A stretch of 64,000 nucleotides of DNA from Eriocheir sinensis. Lineage: Eukaryota; Arthropoda; Malacostraca; Decapoda; Varunidae. This document shows, one piece after another, positions 1-9,859 of this stretch; position 1 is the stretch's first letter; each line of letters starts with the position of its first letter. The notes under the pieces are model-generated. The model was not told the origin of the DNA, did no database searches, and saw only the letters and a program-made list of their open reading frames with translations. Location: the NCBI RefSeq assembly GCF_024679095.1, contig NC_066509.1:16417589-16481588 (forward strand), in the 5' to 3' direction. The position numbers and the translations under genes are program-made.

Positions 1-168
1 AGTCTATTTTTAGTGAGCCCGCGAACTGTTACGAGAAGAGGGAGAAGTGGTGATGGTGGTGATGTTAGTGGTAGTGGTGATGGTGGTGGTGGTAGTGGTA
101 GTAGTGGTGGTGGTGGCGGCGGTGGTGATAATGAATGATGATTATTAACAGTTTCCTCGCTTCCTCAG
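1..168. repeat. GGT/GAT triplet-rich tract
   Basis: Positions about 46-140 are an interrupted run of GGT, AGT, GAT and GGC triplets, followed by a short AT-rich piece ending in a pyrimidine tract and CAG at 167-168. No coding potential is visible. Confidence 0.7.
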
Positions 169-207
169 GTGAGTAACGTACCGGTGGTGAGAGTGAACGG
201 CAGACAG
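169..207 (+). other. Candidate 39-nt micro-exon or recursive splice site
   Basis: A pyrimidine-rich stretch (about 151-166) ends in CAG at 166-168 and is followed at once by GTGAGT, so an acceptor abuts a donor. A second donor-like site, CAG|GTAAAC, follows at 205-213. The 39 nt between acceptor and second donor are 13 in-frame codons without a stop (VSNVPVVRVNGRQ). This layout fits a micro-exon or an RS-exon as known from long introns of flies and vertebrates. It is only a motif match, with no protein family recognised, and chance occurrence is quite possible. Confidence 0.22.
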
Positions 208-229
208 GTAAACATCCTTCCTGGTGATG

Positions 230-381
230 ATTTTTTTTTTTTTTTACAACAAAGGAGACAGCTCAAGGGCACACAAAAAAAGGAAACAGTAATAAAAAAA
301 AGCCCGCTACTCGCTGCTCCTAAAAAGAATCAAAAGAGGTGGCCGAAAGAGGGGTCATTTTCGGGAGGAGAGGTGTCCTGA
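230..381 (-). mobile_element. LINE-A 3'-end fragment (5'-truncated)
   Basis: Read on the minus strand, this starts with CAGGACACCTC, homologous to the last ORF codons of LINE-A near 20582. It runs through the shared block AGCGAGTAGCGGGC and the motif CCCTTGAGCTGT to TTTGTTGTAA and a poly-A (the T run at 230-245). It is a dead-on-arrival 3' fragment about 150 bp long. Confidence 0.85.
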
Positions 382-583
382 TACAGATGATGATGACGAT
401 GATAATGATGACGTTAGTGATGATGACATAAATTATGATAATGATAATAACTGCATATAATCAACAACATAACAAAATCAACAATGTAATTCAAACCAAC
501 AATAATAACAAGAGCAATAAACCACAGAGTATAATGACAAAATATGATATTCCTCCAAATACTTCAAACAAATTCTCATTTTC

Positions 584-628
<45 letters not shown>

Positions 629-660
629 CGCCGTAACAACCGATCAGTATTGAGGAATGA
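382..660. repeat. GAT-rich DNA and (AC)n microsatellite
   Basis: GATGAT-like triplets at 385-430 are followed by AT-rich sequence and a perfect (AC)n at about 585-627. Confidence 0.8.
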
Positions 661-1450
661 GAGTGGGAGGGCGAAGAGGTAAAGGAGGAGGAGAAGGAGG
701 AAGAGGAGGAGGAGGAGGAGGAGGAGGAGGAGGAGAAGGAGGAGGAGGAGGGTTATAAGTAACGAGAATGGGGGAACGGGGGAAGGGACGACAAGCCATT
801 ATTAACAGGTAAGACTCATTAAGGTGTTCAGGGAGCCGCAGGTGCACCCTCGGGGGAGCAATCAGGCAGGTGGTAGAAAAACAATCCAATAAAGATATGG
901 GAGAGAGCCGCAGGCGTTAGGAGGTGAGAACAAAGCAGGCGGGAGGATAAAGAAGGAGGTGAAGGAAATTAGGAGGTATGAAAACTGAAAAAAGGTATGA
1001 AAACTGGGGTAAAGAGAATACGGAGGAGGAGGAGGAAGAGGAGGAGAGAGGAGGAGGAGGAGGAGGAAGTGAAAATAAAGCAGGTGGGATGATGAAGAGG
1101 ACGTGAAGAAAATTTTGGGGTATGAAAATTAGAATAAGAAATAAAATCTGTGTTAAGAAGAAGAACGATGAGGCAGAGAAGGAAGAGCAGGGAAGAGAAA
1201 AGGGAAGACAAACAAACAAAGATGGAGAGATACAAGACATGCCAAATGCAAATCAAGGCAACATTGCAAGATAAGAAAAACGAATCAATAACAATAGTAA
1301 GAAGAAGAAGAAGAAAAAGAAGAAGAAGAAGAATAGTAAGAATAAGAATAAGAAGAAGAAGAAGAATAGTAAGAATAAGAATAAGGAAATGGAAATGTGA
1401 AGTAGAACAAAGAGAGGGATGAGGAGGATGGAAAGAGAAGGAAAAAAGGA
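661..1450. repeat. Purine-rich (GGA/GAA)n tract
   Basis: Interrupted GGA, GAGGAG and AAG triplet arrays lie at about 675-760, 1021-1070 and 1297-1385. The ORFs here are runs of R, E and K, or of P, S and F on the other strand, which are triplet translations. A CAGGTG pair at 839-844 and 867-872 lies in a less repetitive island. Confidence 0.8.
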
Positions 1451-1860
1451 GAGGGGGGAGGGTGTGATAACTGCCACCTGATCTCTCAATATCGCGTTCA
1501 TTTGTCAGAAGGTGAAATCAAATGCTATTGCTGACTAATCCTCCTTCCACTTAAAAAATATCCCTCACGCCAATGACAAATAACATTATCCAAACACGTG
1601 AACGCTAAAGACAAAAAAAAAATATGTTACCAATTAACCGCCAAATGAAAAGCAATTAAATCCGTACAAAATAATACAAGAAGCACTTCATTACTTTTCT
1701 TACCAAACGGGCGGGAGGAGGATGAACCTTGGATGCATTGTGAAAAGTCTTTTGGTTGTGTAAAACTAAGTAAATGAAGACTGACTTGATTAGGAAAATT
1801 GTGGCCCATTAAAATGCTTATTCTATCACGACTGGAATATGTTGCTTGTCTTTTATTCAC
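1451..1860. other. Unique AT-rich sequence, nothing recognised
   Basis: Non-repetitive sequence without a convincing ORF, splice context or transposon similarity. Confidence 0.5.
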
Positions 1861-1889
1861 GAAGGAGGCCGAGGAGTTGGCCGAGGACT

Positions 1890-1920
<31 letters not shown>

Positions 1921-2243
1921 GGAGAAGGAGGAGGACGAGAGAAGGGAGGAGGAGAAAAAGAAGAGAGGAATAAAAGACAGAGAAGATGGTGGTAGTATAA
2001 AAATAGTAACTTCCATTGCAAGTAGGCCAACTACTACTACTACTACTACCACTACTACTACACTACTACTAACATTACTACAACAATCATTATTATTATT
2101 TTATTGTTACTATTGTTATTATCGGTCGTCATTTTTGGTTGTGCCATTAAACTGAGGAGGGAATGAAACAGTAAAAGAACATTGGAAATTAATAGTAAGC
2201 TACACAGAAAAAAATACTAAAATGTGTATTAATAAACAAAAAC

Positions 2244-2284
<41 letters not shown>
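1861..2284. repeat. GGA tract, (ACT)n, (ATT)n and (CA)n microsatellites
   Basis: GGA-rich purine DNA at about 1890-1955, ACT triplets at 2031-2070, ATT-rich DNA at 2086-2120, and a perfect (AC)n at about 2245-2284. Confidence 0.8.
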
Positions 2285-2286
<2 letters not shown>

Positions 2287-2515
2287 CTCCACTCCCGCGG
2301 TCGCTCGGGACTAATTAAATTTGAGACATTCTTCTTCTGGATGTCCTACGGCAGACGAGAAAGACCCTTGTGCCGGAATGCCGCAAGGGAGGGAGTCGCG
2401 TGTTTCAAGGCTGCCTCTCTGCTGGGCCGTTTTCTTGTACTACTCTTCCTACTCTATTTTCTCTCGAGGCGGTGAGGTAATCTATTTGCTCTTCTCTACA
2501 ACTCTTATTTAGTGT

Positions 2516-2516
2516 A

Positions 2517-2568
<52 letters not shown>
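2516..2568 (+). repeat. Compound (TG)n(AG)n microsatellite
   Basis: TG repeats at about 2516-2534 pass directly into AG repeats to about 2568. The preceding 2285-2515 is unique sequence in which I recognise nothing. Confidence 0.9.
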
Positions 2569-2569
<1 letters not shown>

Positions 2570-2744
2570 CAAAGTGTTATTCAGTCTCCCATCATCCTTG
2601 GCTTCGATTAAAACAAACAACTTCTGAGAGAACACAACGCAATACTCGGCCTATCTCGTAATTTTCCCTCCGTTCCACTGTTTCTTGGTGTTCCTTATTC
2701 TTTCTTCCCCACCCACTTCTCTTTCGCGTCTTTTTGATCTACTT

Positions 2745-3225
2745 TGTTCCACACCCGCTTCACTTTAACCTCTTCTTCCCCTTCCTTATTCCCCATCCAC
2801 TTCTCTTTCACCTCTTCCTGTTCTTCTTTCTTCCCCACCCACTTCTCTTTCACCTCTTCTTCCTCTTCCTTATTCCCCACCTACTTCTCTTTCACCTCTT
2901 CCTGTTCTCCTTTCTTCCCCACCTACTTCTCTTTCACCTCTTCCTGTTCTCCTTTCTTCCCCACCTACTTCTCTTTCACCTCTTCCTGTTCTCCTTTCTT
3001 CCCCACCCACTTCTCTTTCACCTCTTCTTCCTCTTCCTTCTTCCCCACCTACTTCTCTTTCACCTCTTCCTGTTCTCCTTTCTTCCCCACCCACTTCTCT
3101 TTCACCTCTTCTTCCTCTTCCTTATTCCCCACCTACTTCTCTTTCACCTCTTCCAGCTCTCCCTTCTTCCCCACTCACTTCTCTTTCATCTTTTCTTGTT
3201 CTTCCTTTTCCTTCCCAAAAATCTC
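2745..3225. repeat. 42-bp pyrimidine-rich minisatellite, about 11 units
   Basis: A unit beginning CCCCACCTACTTCTCTTTCA recurs every 42 bp (for example, CCACCTAC at 2919 and 2961). Because 42 is a multiple of three, several frames stay open and yield 14-residue repeats such as LLFHLFLFSFLPH on + and GGEERRTGRGEREV on -. Unit variants (CTGTTCTCC and CTTCCTCTTCC) alternate in blocks. I read it as a tandem repeat, not a gene. Confidence 0.88.
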
Positions 3226-3230
3226 ATTCA

Positions 3231-3895
3231 TCTCATTTCTCCTCCTCCTCATCGTCATCATCACTAAACAACACGAGTCAATAGGCTAAGTCACTGTGTA
3301 AGGGTAACCGATCAAAGTAGACTTGTAACTTTTCACTAATACCTACTTTTTTATCTAAATTTTAATGAATGGATTACATACCCCACAAAAAAAATGTAGA
3401 GATATTTAAAAAACCAGTGGTGTGCCTTTTAAGTAGCGACTATTAGCTGAGAATTTGGTGAGCGTTAATAACACATCTCTATTTCTGATTACTGTTGGGT
3501 TGTTAATGTTGAAGATGGTGGATCAATTATGAATGTTATTTTTTTCTAACTAGGATAGTGTGGTATGCTTACTGCTGAGTGCAAATATACATAATAATAA
3601 ATAACATCTCCATTAAGTCTAGCTTTGGCCTGTGTGAGGAAGGGGTGAGGAGGGAGTAAGTTAAATGGATGAGGCCGAGGAGGGGAGGGGGGCGGGTGCG
3701 ACGTTGCCACTTCACGCACTATCATCAGAACACAAATACATCATCGTTATCTCTTTACATTGGTTATGCAGGAGGGGCGTTTATATGTGTTACTGTTCAG
3801 CAGTTATTGCAAGACTTGCAGTAATGTAACCAACGAAAACAAAAGAACACAGGCATCTAAACAGTTGTTGGTTGCTAACACGTACAGATAATTTC
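3231..3895. other. Unique AT-rich sequence, nothing recognised
   Basis: Non-repetitive AT-rich DNA with no supported gene. The stretch around 3640-3700 is G-rich. Confidence 0.5.
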
Positions 3896-3899
3896 ACTG

Positions 3900-4100
3900 T
3901 CTGCGCTTGCGCAAGACAAAACACATACAAACAAACATATACACAAACACACACACGAAACACACTTACCAGCGAGCATGTCACTGCAGCACACTGCGTC
4001 ACTCCTTTCCTCTCGGCGTCGTGCTGATCACTGACCGTGACTGACGTTCGAGTTTGTCGACCGTCGTTCGAATGTTCGAAACTTCATGTGAGCTCGTTTT
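3900..4100 (-). promoter_or_regulatory. Possible minus-strand promoter and first exon
   Basis: The block at about 3965-4095 is CpG-richer than its AT-rich surroundings. On the minus strand it contains several TCAGT-type initiator matches, then an ATG (3981-3979) reading ATG CTC GCT G, directly followed by the donor GTAAGTG (3971-3965). TGCGCTTGCGCA at 3902-3913 is one mismatch from the NRF1 consensus, a typical promoter element. The whole could be a 5' UTR plus a 10-nt coding start, but no downstream exon was found in the window's first 3.9 kb. It is motif evidence only. Confidence 0.2.
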
Positions 4101-5400
4101 GATCATTTACGGAAAACGGGAAGAGTAAAATACTGAAAACAAATATCACTGTTGTTTATGCCATTAGTCTGTGCAGTCCATTATAGACGTTACTCCTATA
4201 ATTAATTTTGAGATTCCTCATACTCTTTTTTCGCAGACACAGAGCCATATCTCATCATTCGATTTTTTTTTTCTGATCCAAAGCTATTTCCGTGTTCGGC
4301 TGTTCTCCTGAGATCCTGAGATCAGAGTGTTCGTCGGCCCTGGTGTCGCATAAGTGCATTATTCTCATCGTGTGAGTGGTCTAAATGCCTAAAACAAAGG
4401 TAAAAATTATTGTTTCAGTACCATGACTCAGGCACAGTGCATGCTAGAATAATTGTCATAGCTTTAGAGCGGTAATTACAGTGGTGTTGCTCAAACGAGT
4501 GGATACTACTTATTATAGGCTTGCATAATAGCTGCTTATGACGTCCTAATGACTTGCTATACAAACAATGTATTTAATCTATATGGCAATTATTCAATAA
4601 CCAATTCATAATGATAAAAAATAACATAATTTACCTTAAGATTTCAGTAAATCCATACATCATAACAATGGCTTGAAGTGTGTAACAAATCGATTCATAC
4701 GAAAAAAACAGACAACTAATGTCATGTTATTCGCAGGCTTGTATGACAAATGTATGACACGAAAATGAGCACAAATATAAGTAAAAATAATCATTGCGTT
4801 CTCGTTTCATTTGTCCTGCCGTCCACGCCCAGAGCATACTCCATACGTTGGCTGTCACGGCAGATACATTCTTGATAATTATCATAAAAATCTCATATAC
4901 CAGAATATTTACATTGGTATACATTGAACACTGTGAGTGGTTTTTTTTTCCTCTCTGCTGTTACAGAAAATGTGACGTGGCTTAATGATCTTGATCATTA
5001 CCATAAAATCCTAATAAGAACAGAATTTTTAGACGAATCAACAACATATGCATATTTTTGGCATGTTTTTCCCGACATGCTCCTTCCCGAGGCGAAATAT
5101 TTAAAATATCACTGAGACGCGCAGTAAATATTTCAAAAATACATAAAAATCCCGACTTTCAAAAGTGAGTTTCGACGCGTATAATCTGATGGCAAGCATG
5201 AACATGTTATGCGTATTCCAACATTTTTGTGTGTACAGCAGAGGATTATATTTGGTTTTCTGTGAGCCAACCTTTCCAATAACTGTCTGTATGTCTGTTT
5301 CTTCATCTGTCTGTCTGCGTCTGTGCGCCTGTGTACATGGCCGTTCTGTCTGTGTATATGTCTGTTCTGTCTGTTTCTCTGTGTACGACTCTGCTCTGCT
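4101..5400. other. Unique AT-rich sequence, nothing recognised
   Basis: About 1.3 kb of non-repetitive, AT-rich DNA. The ORFs are short (up to 65 codons), overlap on opposite strands and match no family I know. Confidence 0.5.
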
Positions 5401-5402
5401 CT

Positions 5403-5470
<68 letters not shown>
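5401..5470 (+). repeat. (CT)n microsatellite
   Basis: Perfect CT dinucleotides, preceded by CTCTG pentamers. Confidence 0.97.
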
Positions 5471-5474
<4 letters not shown>

Positions 5475-5639
5475 ACACAGCTCTCAGGTCACAGGTTGCA
5501 CAAAAGCGGCTTGTGTTCCTGAATTTCTCCTTCAGAGGCGGGTGTGAAGGTAGGCATTTGGCTGGAAAACCGCTCCTTAAAATCAGAAAAAAATCGCATC
5601 TCTGGAATCTCCAGAAATTATTCCAACAAGTGCATTTTG

Positions 5640-5935
5640 TTTAACCTAATGCGTTCTTTCCCTCCTGCTTGCTTGCTTGCTTCCTACTTTTCTTGCTTTC
5701 TTCCTTCCTTCCCTCCTTTCTTGCTTCTTTCCTTCCTTCCTTGTTTGCTTTCTTCCTTCCTCCCCGATATATTTCATTTCCATTCTAATTCTTATTTTTT
5801 CCTTTCGTACCAGGCCTTTCTTGCTTGCTTTCTACTTTGCTGGTTTCCTTTCTTCCTTCATTCCTTACTTCCTTGCTTCTTTACTTATTTCCATTCTTTT
5901 TTTATCTTTGTTTTCTTTCTTTCGTTACTCTCATA
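5640..5935. repeat. Degenerate TTCC/TTGC tetranucleotide tract
   Basis: Interrupted CTTC, CTTG and TTCCTTCC motifs fill this pyrimidine-rich stretch. The open frames are F, L and S-rich translations of it. Confidence 0.8.
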
Positions 5936-6300
5936 AGTCAATCAATCTGCCGTCATAAGACTTCTAAATATGTCAGCCTCAAATCATTCTTTTGTCATCT
6001 TAATATATAGAAAATTCAGCCCACCTGCCTCCTTCACTTCTTCTCTTCCCACTGAAACACCTCTCCTAATCCTACCCACGTTCAGCCTCCACTTAACAAA
6101 AATGAATAAAATAAAACTAAATAAGCCTCTTAGTATTTAAAATATAAGTAAAAGACCGATAAAAAATTTCGGGCTGCTAAATGACTCTACTTAATATTAG
6201 CATATTCCTACTCTTTGAAGTATGTTATGAATGCAGAATGACTTATCTACGATCTGCTATGAATTCTCGGTAAAATTGCCATTCCTACCTGAAAAGTCTT
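5936..6300. other. Unique AT-rich sequence
   Basis: Non-repetitive sequence upstream of the MITE-like element. No gene is visible. Confidence 0.5.
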
Positions 6301-6511
6301 AGGTCCATATTCTTAAACGCATCGGGCTCCCATTACGACATTCCCCAAAGTCACAGAGAAGATTAACCGAGTCTTTATGGGTGATTTTTCGGTTTCAAAG
6401 TGCAGAAGTCGTGTAAAACCATCACGACAATCACAAAACAGTCCATCAAAATCCCAGGAACTTCTACGAGAGGCTTTTCAACAGGCAAATTGAGGTGAAG
6501 AATACGGACTT
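6301..6511. mobile_element. MITE-like element with imperfect terminal inverted repeats
   Basis: The left end AGGTCCATATTCTTAA (6301-6316) matches the reverse complement of the right end, AAGTCCGTATTCTTCA (6511-6496), at 13 of 16 positions. The 211-bp interior has no ORF. Size and ends fit a non-autonomous DNA transposon. I could not identify a clear target-site duplication, and the superfamily is unassigned. Confidence 0.5.
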
Positions 6512-6519
6512 GGGTATCT

Positions 6520-6790
6520 TCCCGTACTGTCTTTCTTACCCACATTACCCACAATATCCTCCCATTCCTTCTGCTCCCCTTCTTTACTCATAGACTAGGC
6601 TACTTATAACTCTGAGAAGGCTTGTTATCTACCCCAAGTCCCGAACCGTCTCTCATACCCACGTCACCCACCAAATCCTCCCTTCCCTTCCCCTCCCTTT
6701 CTTTGCTCATTGGCTAGGCTCGTTTTAACTTGCCAACTTCTCCCCCGCTTCCCATTTGCCTCTTCCCGCTCGTTCAAACTAATTATCGAC
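6520..6790. repeat. Diverged tandem duplication, about 120-bp unit
   Basis: ACTGTCTTTCTTACCCACATT near 6526 and ACCGTCTCTCATACCCACGT near 6646 begin two similar blocks, each with a C/T-rich centre and then an ACTCATnGnCTAGGCT-type motif. The copies are well diverged. Confidence 0.6.
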
Positions 6791-6839
6791 GTCTTTAAAA
6801 GCTTAATGAAGCCTATTGATTGAGGTAGCGAGGCCCGGA

Positions 6840-7007
6840 GGAAGCAGAGGATGATGATAAGAGCTAGAGGTAGAGAGGGAGGGGGAAGGAGGGGAGAAAG
6901 GAGGGAAAGGAAAGGAGGGAGGAAGGAGGGAAGGACAGATTATACAGGGGTTGGTGGAACAACTTACAGTAAATTAAACGAAGCGACAAGAAAATCCAAA
7001 CACAAGC

Positions 7008-7040
<33 letters not shown>
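6840..7040. repeat. Purine-rich tract and (GA)n microsatellite
   Basis: GGGAGG/GGAAGG-type repeats at 6865-6940 and a perfect (GA)n at about 7012-7040. Confidence 0.85.
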
Positions 7041-7042
<2 letters not shown>

Positions 7043-7522
7043 TTGGGGGTCTGTTATGGTGTTTTTTGCGGGTATTGAAAACAGGTCACACGCTGTAATA
7101 TTCAGCAGATCAACAGGTGTTCAAAAATTTACAAATGCATAATCCTACTGCTTTCTGTTTATTCATTTGCTGTTGATTTTGATAATTAATTCAATCAACA
7201 GGTACTATTATATTTATTTTTCATATATAATTTGTTTACCTTTAAAAATTGTATACATATTTTCACCTACTTTTTTTTATGCACTTTTCTTGCTTATGAG
7301 ATTATGCATTTACTGAGACACCTTAAGTATATGAAAGCACAAAAATAACAGCACAACACAGCAAGGAAAGTAATGCTGCGATAATTGCAGGAACTTTCTG
7401 GCTCAGGATAATCTCGAAACCTTCATAAAAGCAGGAAAGTAAGGCTGAAGGACGGTAGTTTGAGAGATTGCAACGCTTACTCTGTTTTCCTGGGGTGGGG
7501 TGGGGGAGATACGATGGCTGGA

Positions 7523-7526
<4 letters not shown>
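7041..7526. other. Unique AT-rich sequence, nothing recognised
   Basis: Non-repetitive, no supported gene. Confidence 0.5.

Positions 7527-7584
<58 letters not shown>
7527..7584 (+). repeat. (CT)n microsatellite
   Basis: Perfect CT array. Confidence 0.97.
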
Positions 7585-7587
<3 letters not shown>

Positions 7588-8095
7588 AGTATTTGCAGTG
7601 CACCTAACCCTATATATTTTTATCTTGTTTATTTACTTTGCTTATCTGTATATTTATTAATTTATTTACACATTTATTTGCATATTTAATTTCCAAGGTA
7701 CATTTTGGGTGGAGACTCAAACTCTGCTTATATATCTATTTTTTTATTATTTTTTTGTGTGTTTTGTTTTCCGAGCATATTTTCGTATATCTAGTCCCTC
7801 TGTCCTAGAAACCTCTGCTGTAACTCTAACCGCCACTAGTTTTCTGCCTCTCCACCCTAAAGTCACCACCATTGAAACCACCACCATCGCCACCTTTGCT
7901 TCAACTGCACCTCACCACTAATTTTGCGCCTCTATTCCTCAGGGGCACCACTAATATCCCCTCCACCGCCTCTGGTCTAACTTCACCACTAACTCTGTGC
8001 CTCTCCTCCCCATCGCTAAAGCCACCACCACCACCACCACCTCAACCACCACAATGGATGGCGGTGTGACTCTCTGCACTGGGATTTTGCTAAGC

Positions 8096-8138
<43 letters not shown>
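7585..8138. repeat. AT-rich stretch, degenerate CAC/ACC triplets, (GA)n
   Basis: AT-rich DNA at 7590-7790 is followed by CACC/ACCACC triplet-rich DNA at about 7860-8055 and a perfect (GA)n at 8098-8138. Confidence 0.75.
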
Positions 8139-8141
<3 letters not shown>

Positions 8142-8804
8142 ATGCCCAGCCAGGATATGCACCAGCCGCGATATGCAACAATGACAGGAAAGTCAAGCCT
8201 TGGACGCCGGGAAGTTTTAATGTCAGACTTGTTAATCAGGAGCAAGAGGGAGAGAAAGTGGTGGCGATGGTCCTAGTGGTATGAAATGTTGGTAGTAAGG
8301 TTGGAGATGATAATGGTAGGAAGGGAAGATGAGGGATTGGTCTATTATACAAACTAACGAACCATGCATTCCTTTTTTCAAGAATAAACAATATGGTTAT
8401 CATCTACTTGTTGGTAAAAAAAGCGTCCTTGGATATTTTAAGTACACATAATGCATTTTGTATAAGCGCAAGAATAGTAATACCACCCATATCCAATAAA
8501 ATGTACTTATACATGTCTTGTTCGAAATCTAGTTATTCAACACAGAAAAACATGCTCTACATTGTTGATTATATATAACCATACAACTGTTCCCTTTTTT
8601 CAACAATAAGTATGCAAAAAAGAGAAGTAACTTTAATATGTTCGTTGTTACAATACAATTCCCATAATTTATTATGGAATGTATGTTTCTCAACTTGCTA
8701 CATTACATCCATTATATTATTGACTAATAGTGGAAGAAAAAAAATTCTGCTAAATTTTCTTCAGCAGTTTTATGGCAAAAAGCGGTAGCAAGACGTGAAT
8801 TTCA

Positions 8805-8805
<1 letters not shown>
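8139..8805. other. Unique AT-rich sequence, nothing recognised
   Basis: Non-repetitive. The only longish ORF (8393-8578) has no recognisable domain. Confidence 0.5.

Positions 8806-8882
<77 letters not shown>
8806..8882. repeat. (AT)n microsatellite
   Basis: Perfect AT array immediately upstream of a SINE-1 tail fragment. It is self-complementary. Confidence 0.97.
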
Positions 8883-8885
<3 letters not shown>

Positions 8886-8888
8886 AGA

Positions 8889-8987
8889 GAAGATGGCGCT
8901 ACTATAAACACATGCCTGCGCCATGACGGGCTGGGGCCGAATACCATCCAGGCCTCTCAAGCAAGCCTACCGGTGCAATTAAAAAAA

Positions 8988-8988
<1 letters not shown>
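8889..8988 (+). mobile_element. SINE-1 tail fragment
   Basis: It begins GAAGATGGCGC and contains ACTATAAACACATGCCTGCG, CGGGCTGGGG and CAAGCCTAC before an A-rich end. These blocks match, in order, the 3' part of the near-complete SINE-1 at 40730-41047 and the fragment at 55715-55825. The tRNA-like head is absent. It lies between two long (AT)n arrays, and the second grows directly from its A-rich tail. Confidence 0.85.

Positions 8989-9053
<65 letters not shown>
8989..9053. repeat. (AT)n microsatellite
   Basis: TA repeats continuing from the poly-A end of the SINE-1 fragment. Confidence 0.95.
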
Positions 9054-9057
<4 letters not shown>

Positions 9058-9282
9058 ACATTCCTTCGACTGGGATAAACTGGGAGAGGAAGGCATTGTG
9101 TAGAGAGAGTTGCCAGGAGAGCCGTGTTGATTAGCTCCCTGAACGAAGTACAGGTTACCATTTCTCCCACGGGGCAGCCCTGCCAACACCACCACCACTT
9201 CCTCCTCCCAACCACCCTCTTTTTCCCTAACATGCCCTCTCTCATTTTCTCCACCTCTTATTTTTCTTTCTATCGTATCAAT

Positions 9283-9324
<42 letters not shown>

Positions 9325-9344
9325 CACACACACACACACACACC
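9283..9344 (+). repeat. Compound (CT)n(CA)n microsatellite
   Basis: CT repeats at about 9283-9322 are followed without a spacer by CA repeats to about 9344, which abut the 5' end of a retrotransposon fragment. The preceding 9054-9282 is unique, pyrimidine-leaning sequence. Confidence 0.93.
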
Positions 9345-9694
9345 CGACGCCCCTCCCCCGACCCGCTTCACCAGACACCACAACATACTCATCCCCTTCA
9401 GAGCGCCGCAAACCGACCGTTACAAACGTAGGGCAGTGCCCGCGATGGTGCGGATGATAAACAATGCCCAGTAACAGTCAAACCCAAATGGCCGTGGTGG
9501 AAAATAGCACCTCGCCGCCACCCTCTTAAGTGCCCCCCTCACACCACCCTCCCTCTCCCTTATGTCTCTAGTTTTAGCTCTCCCAAACCACCCCCCACCC
9601 TTTCCCTCCCTCTAGTGTAGTCTATTTACTATTAGTTTATTGTATTCTTAATTTGTATATTTTCAGCCTAACGGCTGCCATACATTAATAAACC

Positions 9695-9726
<32 letters not shown>
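9345..9726 (+). mobile_element. Non-LTR retrotransposon 3' end (C-terminal codons, UTR, TTA tail)
   Basis: The frame ending at the TAA at 9472-9474 reads NILIPFRAPQTDRYKRR then AVPAMVRMINN. The pattern P-x-R-x-x-x-x-R-[YF]-K-R, a few residues, then P-A-[MV]-R-x-[IL]-N, then stop is the usual C-terminus of non-LTR retrotransposon ORF2 proteins. About 220 bp of UTR follow, with AATAAA near 9691, ending in (TTA)n to 9726, a tail type common in these elements. The 5' truncation point is the (CA)n array. Clade not assigned. It is a dead fragment. Confidence 0.6.
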
Positions 9727-9775
<49 letters not shown>

Positions 9776-9843
9776 TTATTAATAATATTGTCTGGAGATA
9801 TCTGCTAACGAGTTTTTAAGCATGTGTGTGTGTGTGTGTGTGT
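9727..9843. repeat. (CA)n and (TG)n microsatellites
   Basis: A perfect (CA)n follows the TTA tail (9726-9773). A second, short (TG)n lies at 9822-9842. Confidence 0.92.
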
Positions 9844-9859
9844 AATCACATTTATCATA

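Noticed and set aside
2734..3289. Two 177-181-codon ORFs with regular 14-residue repeats
   Set aside because: They are translations of a 42-bp pyrimidine minisatellite. All frames stay open because the unit is a multiple of three, and composition is only F/L/S/P/H.
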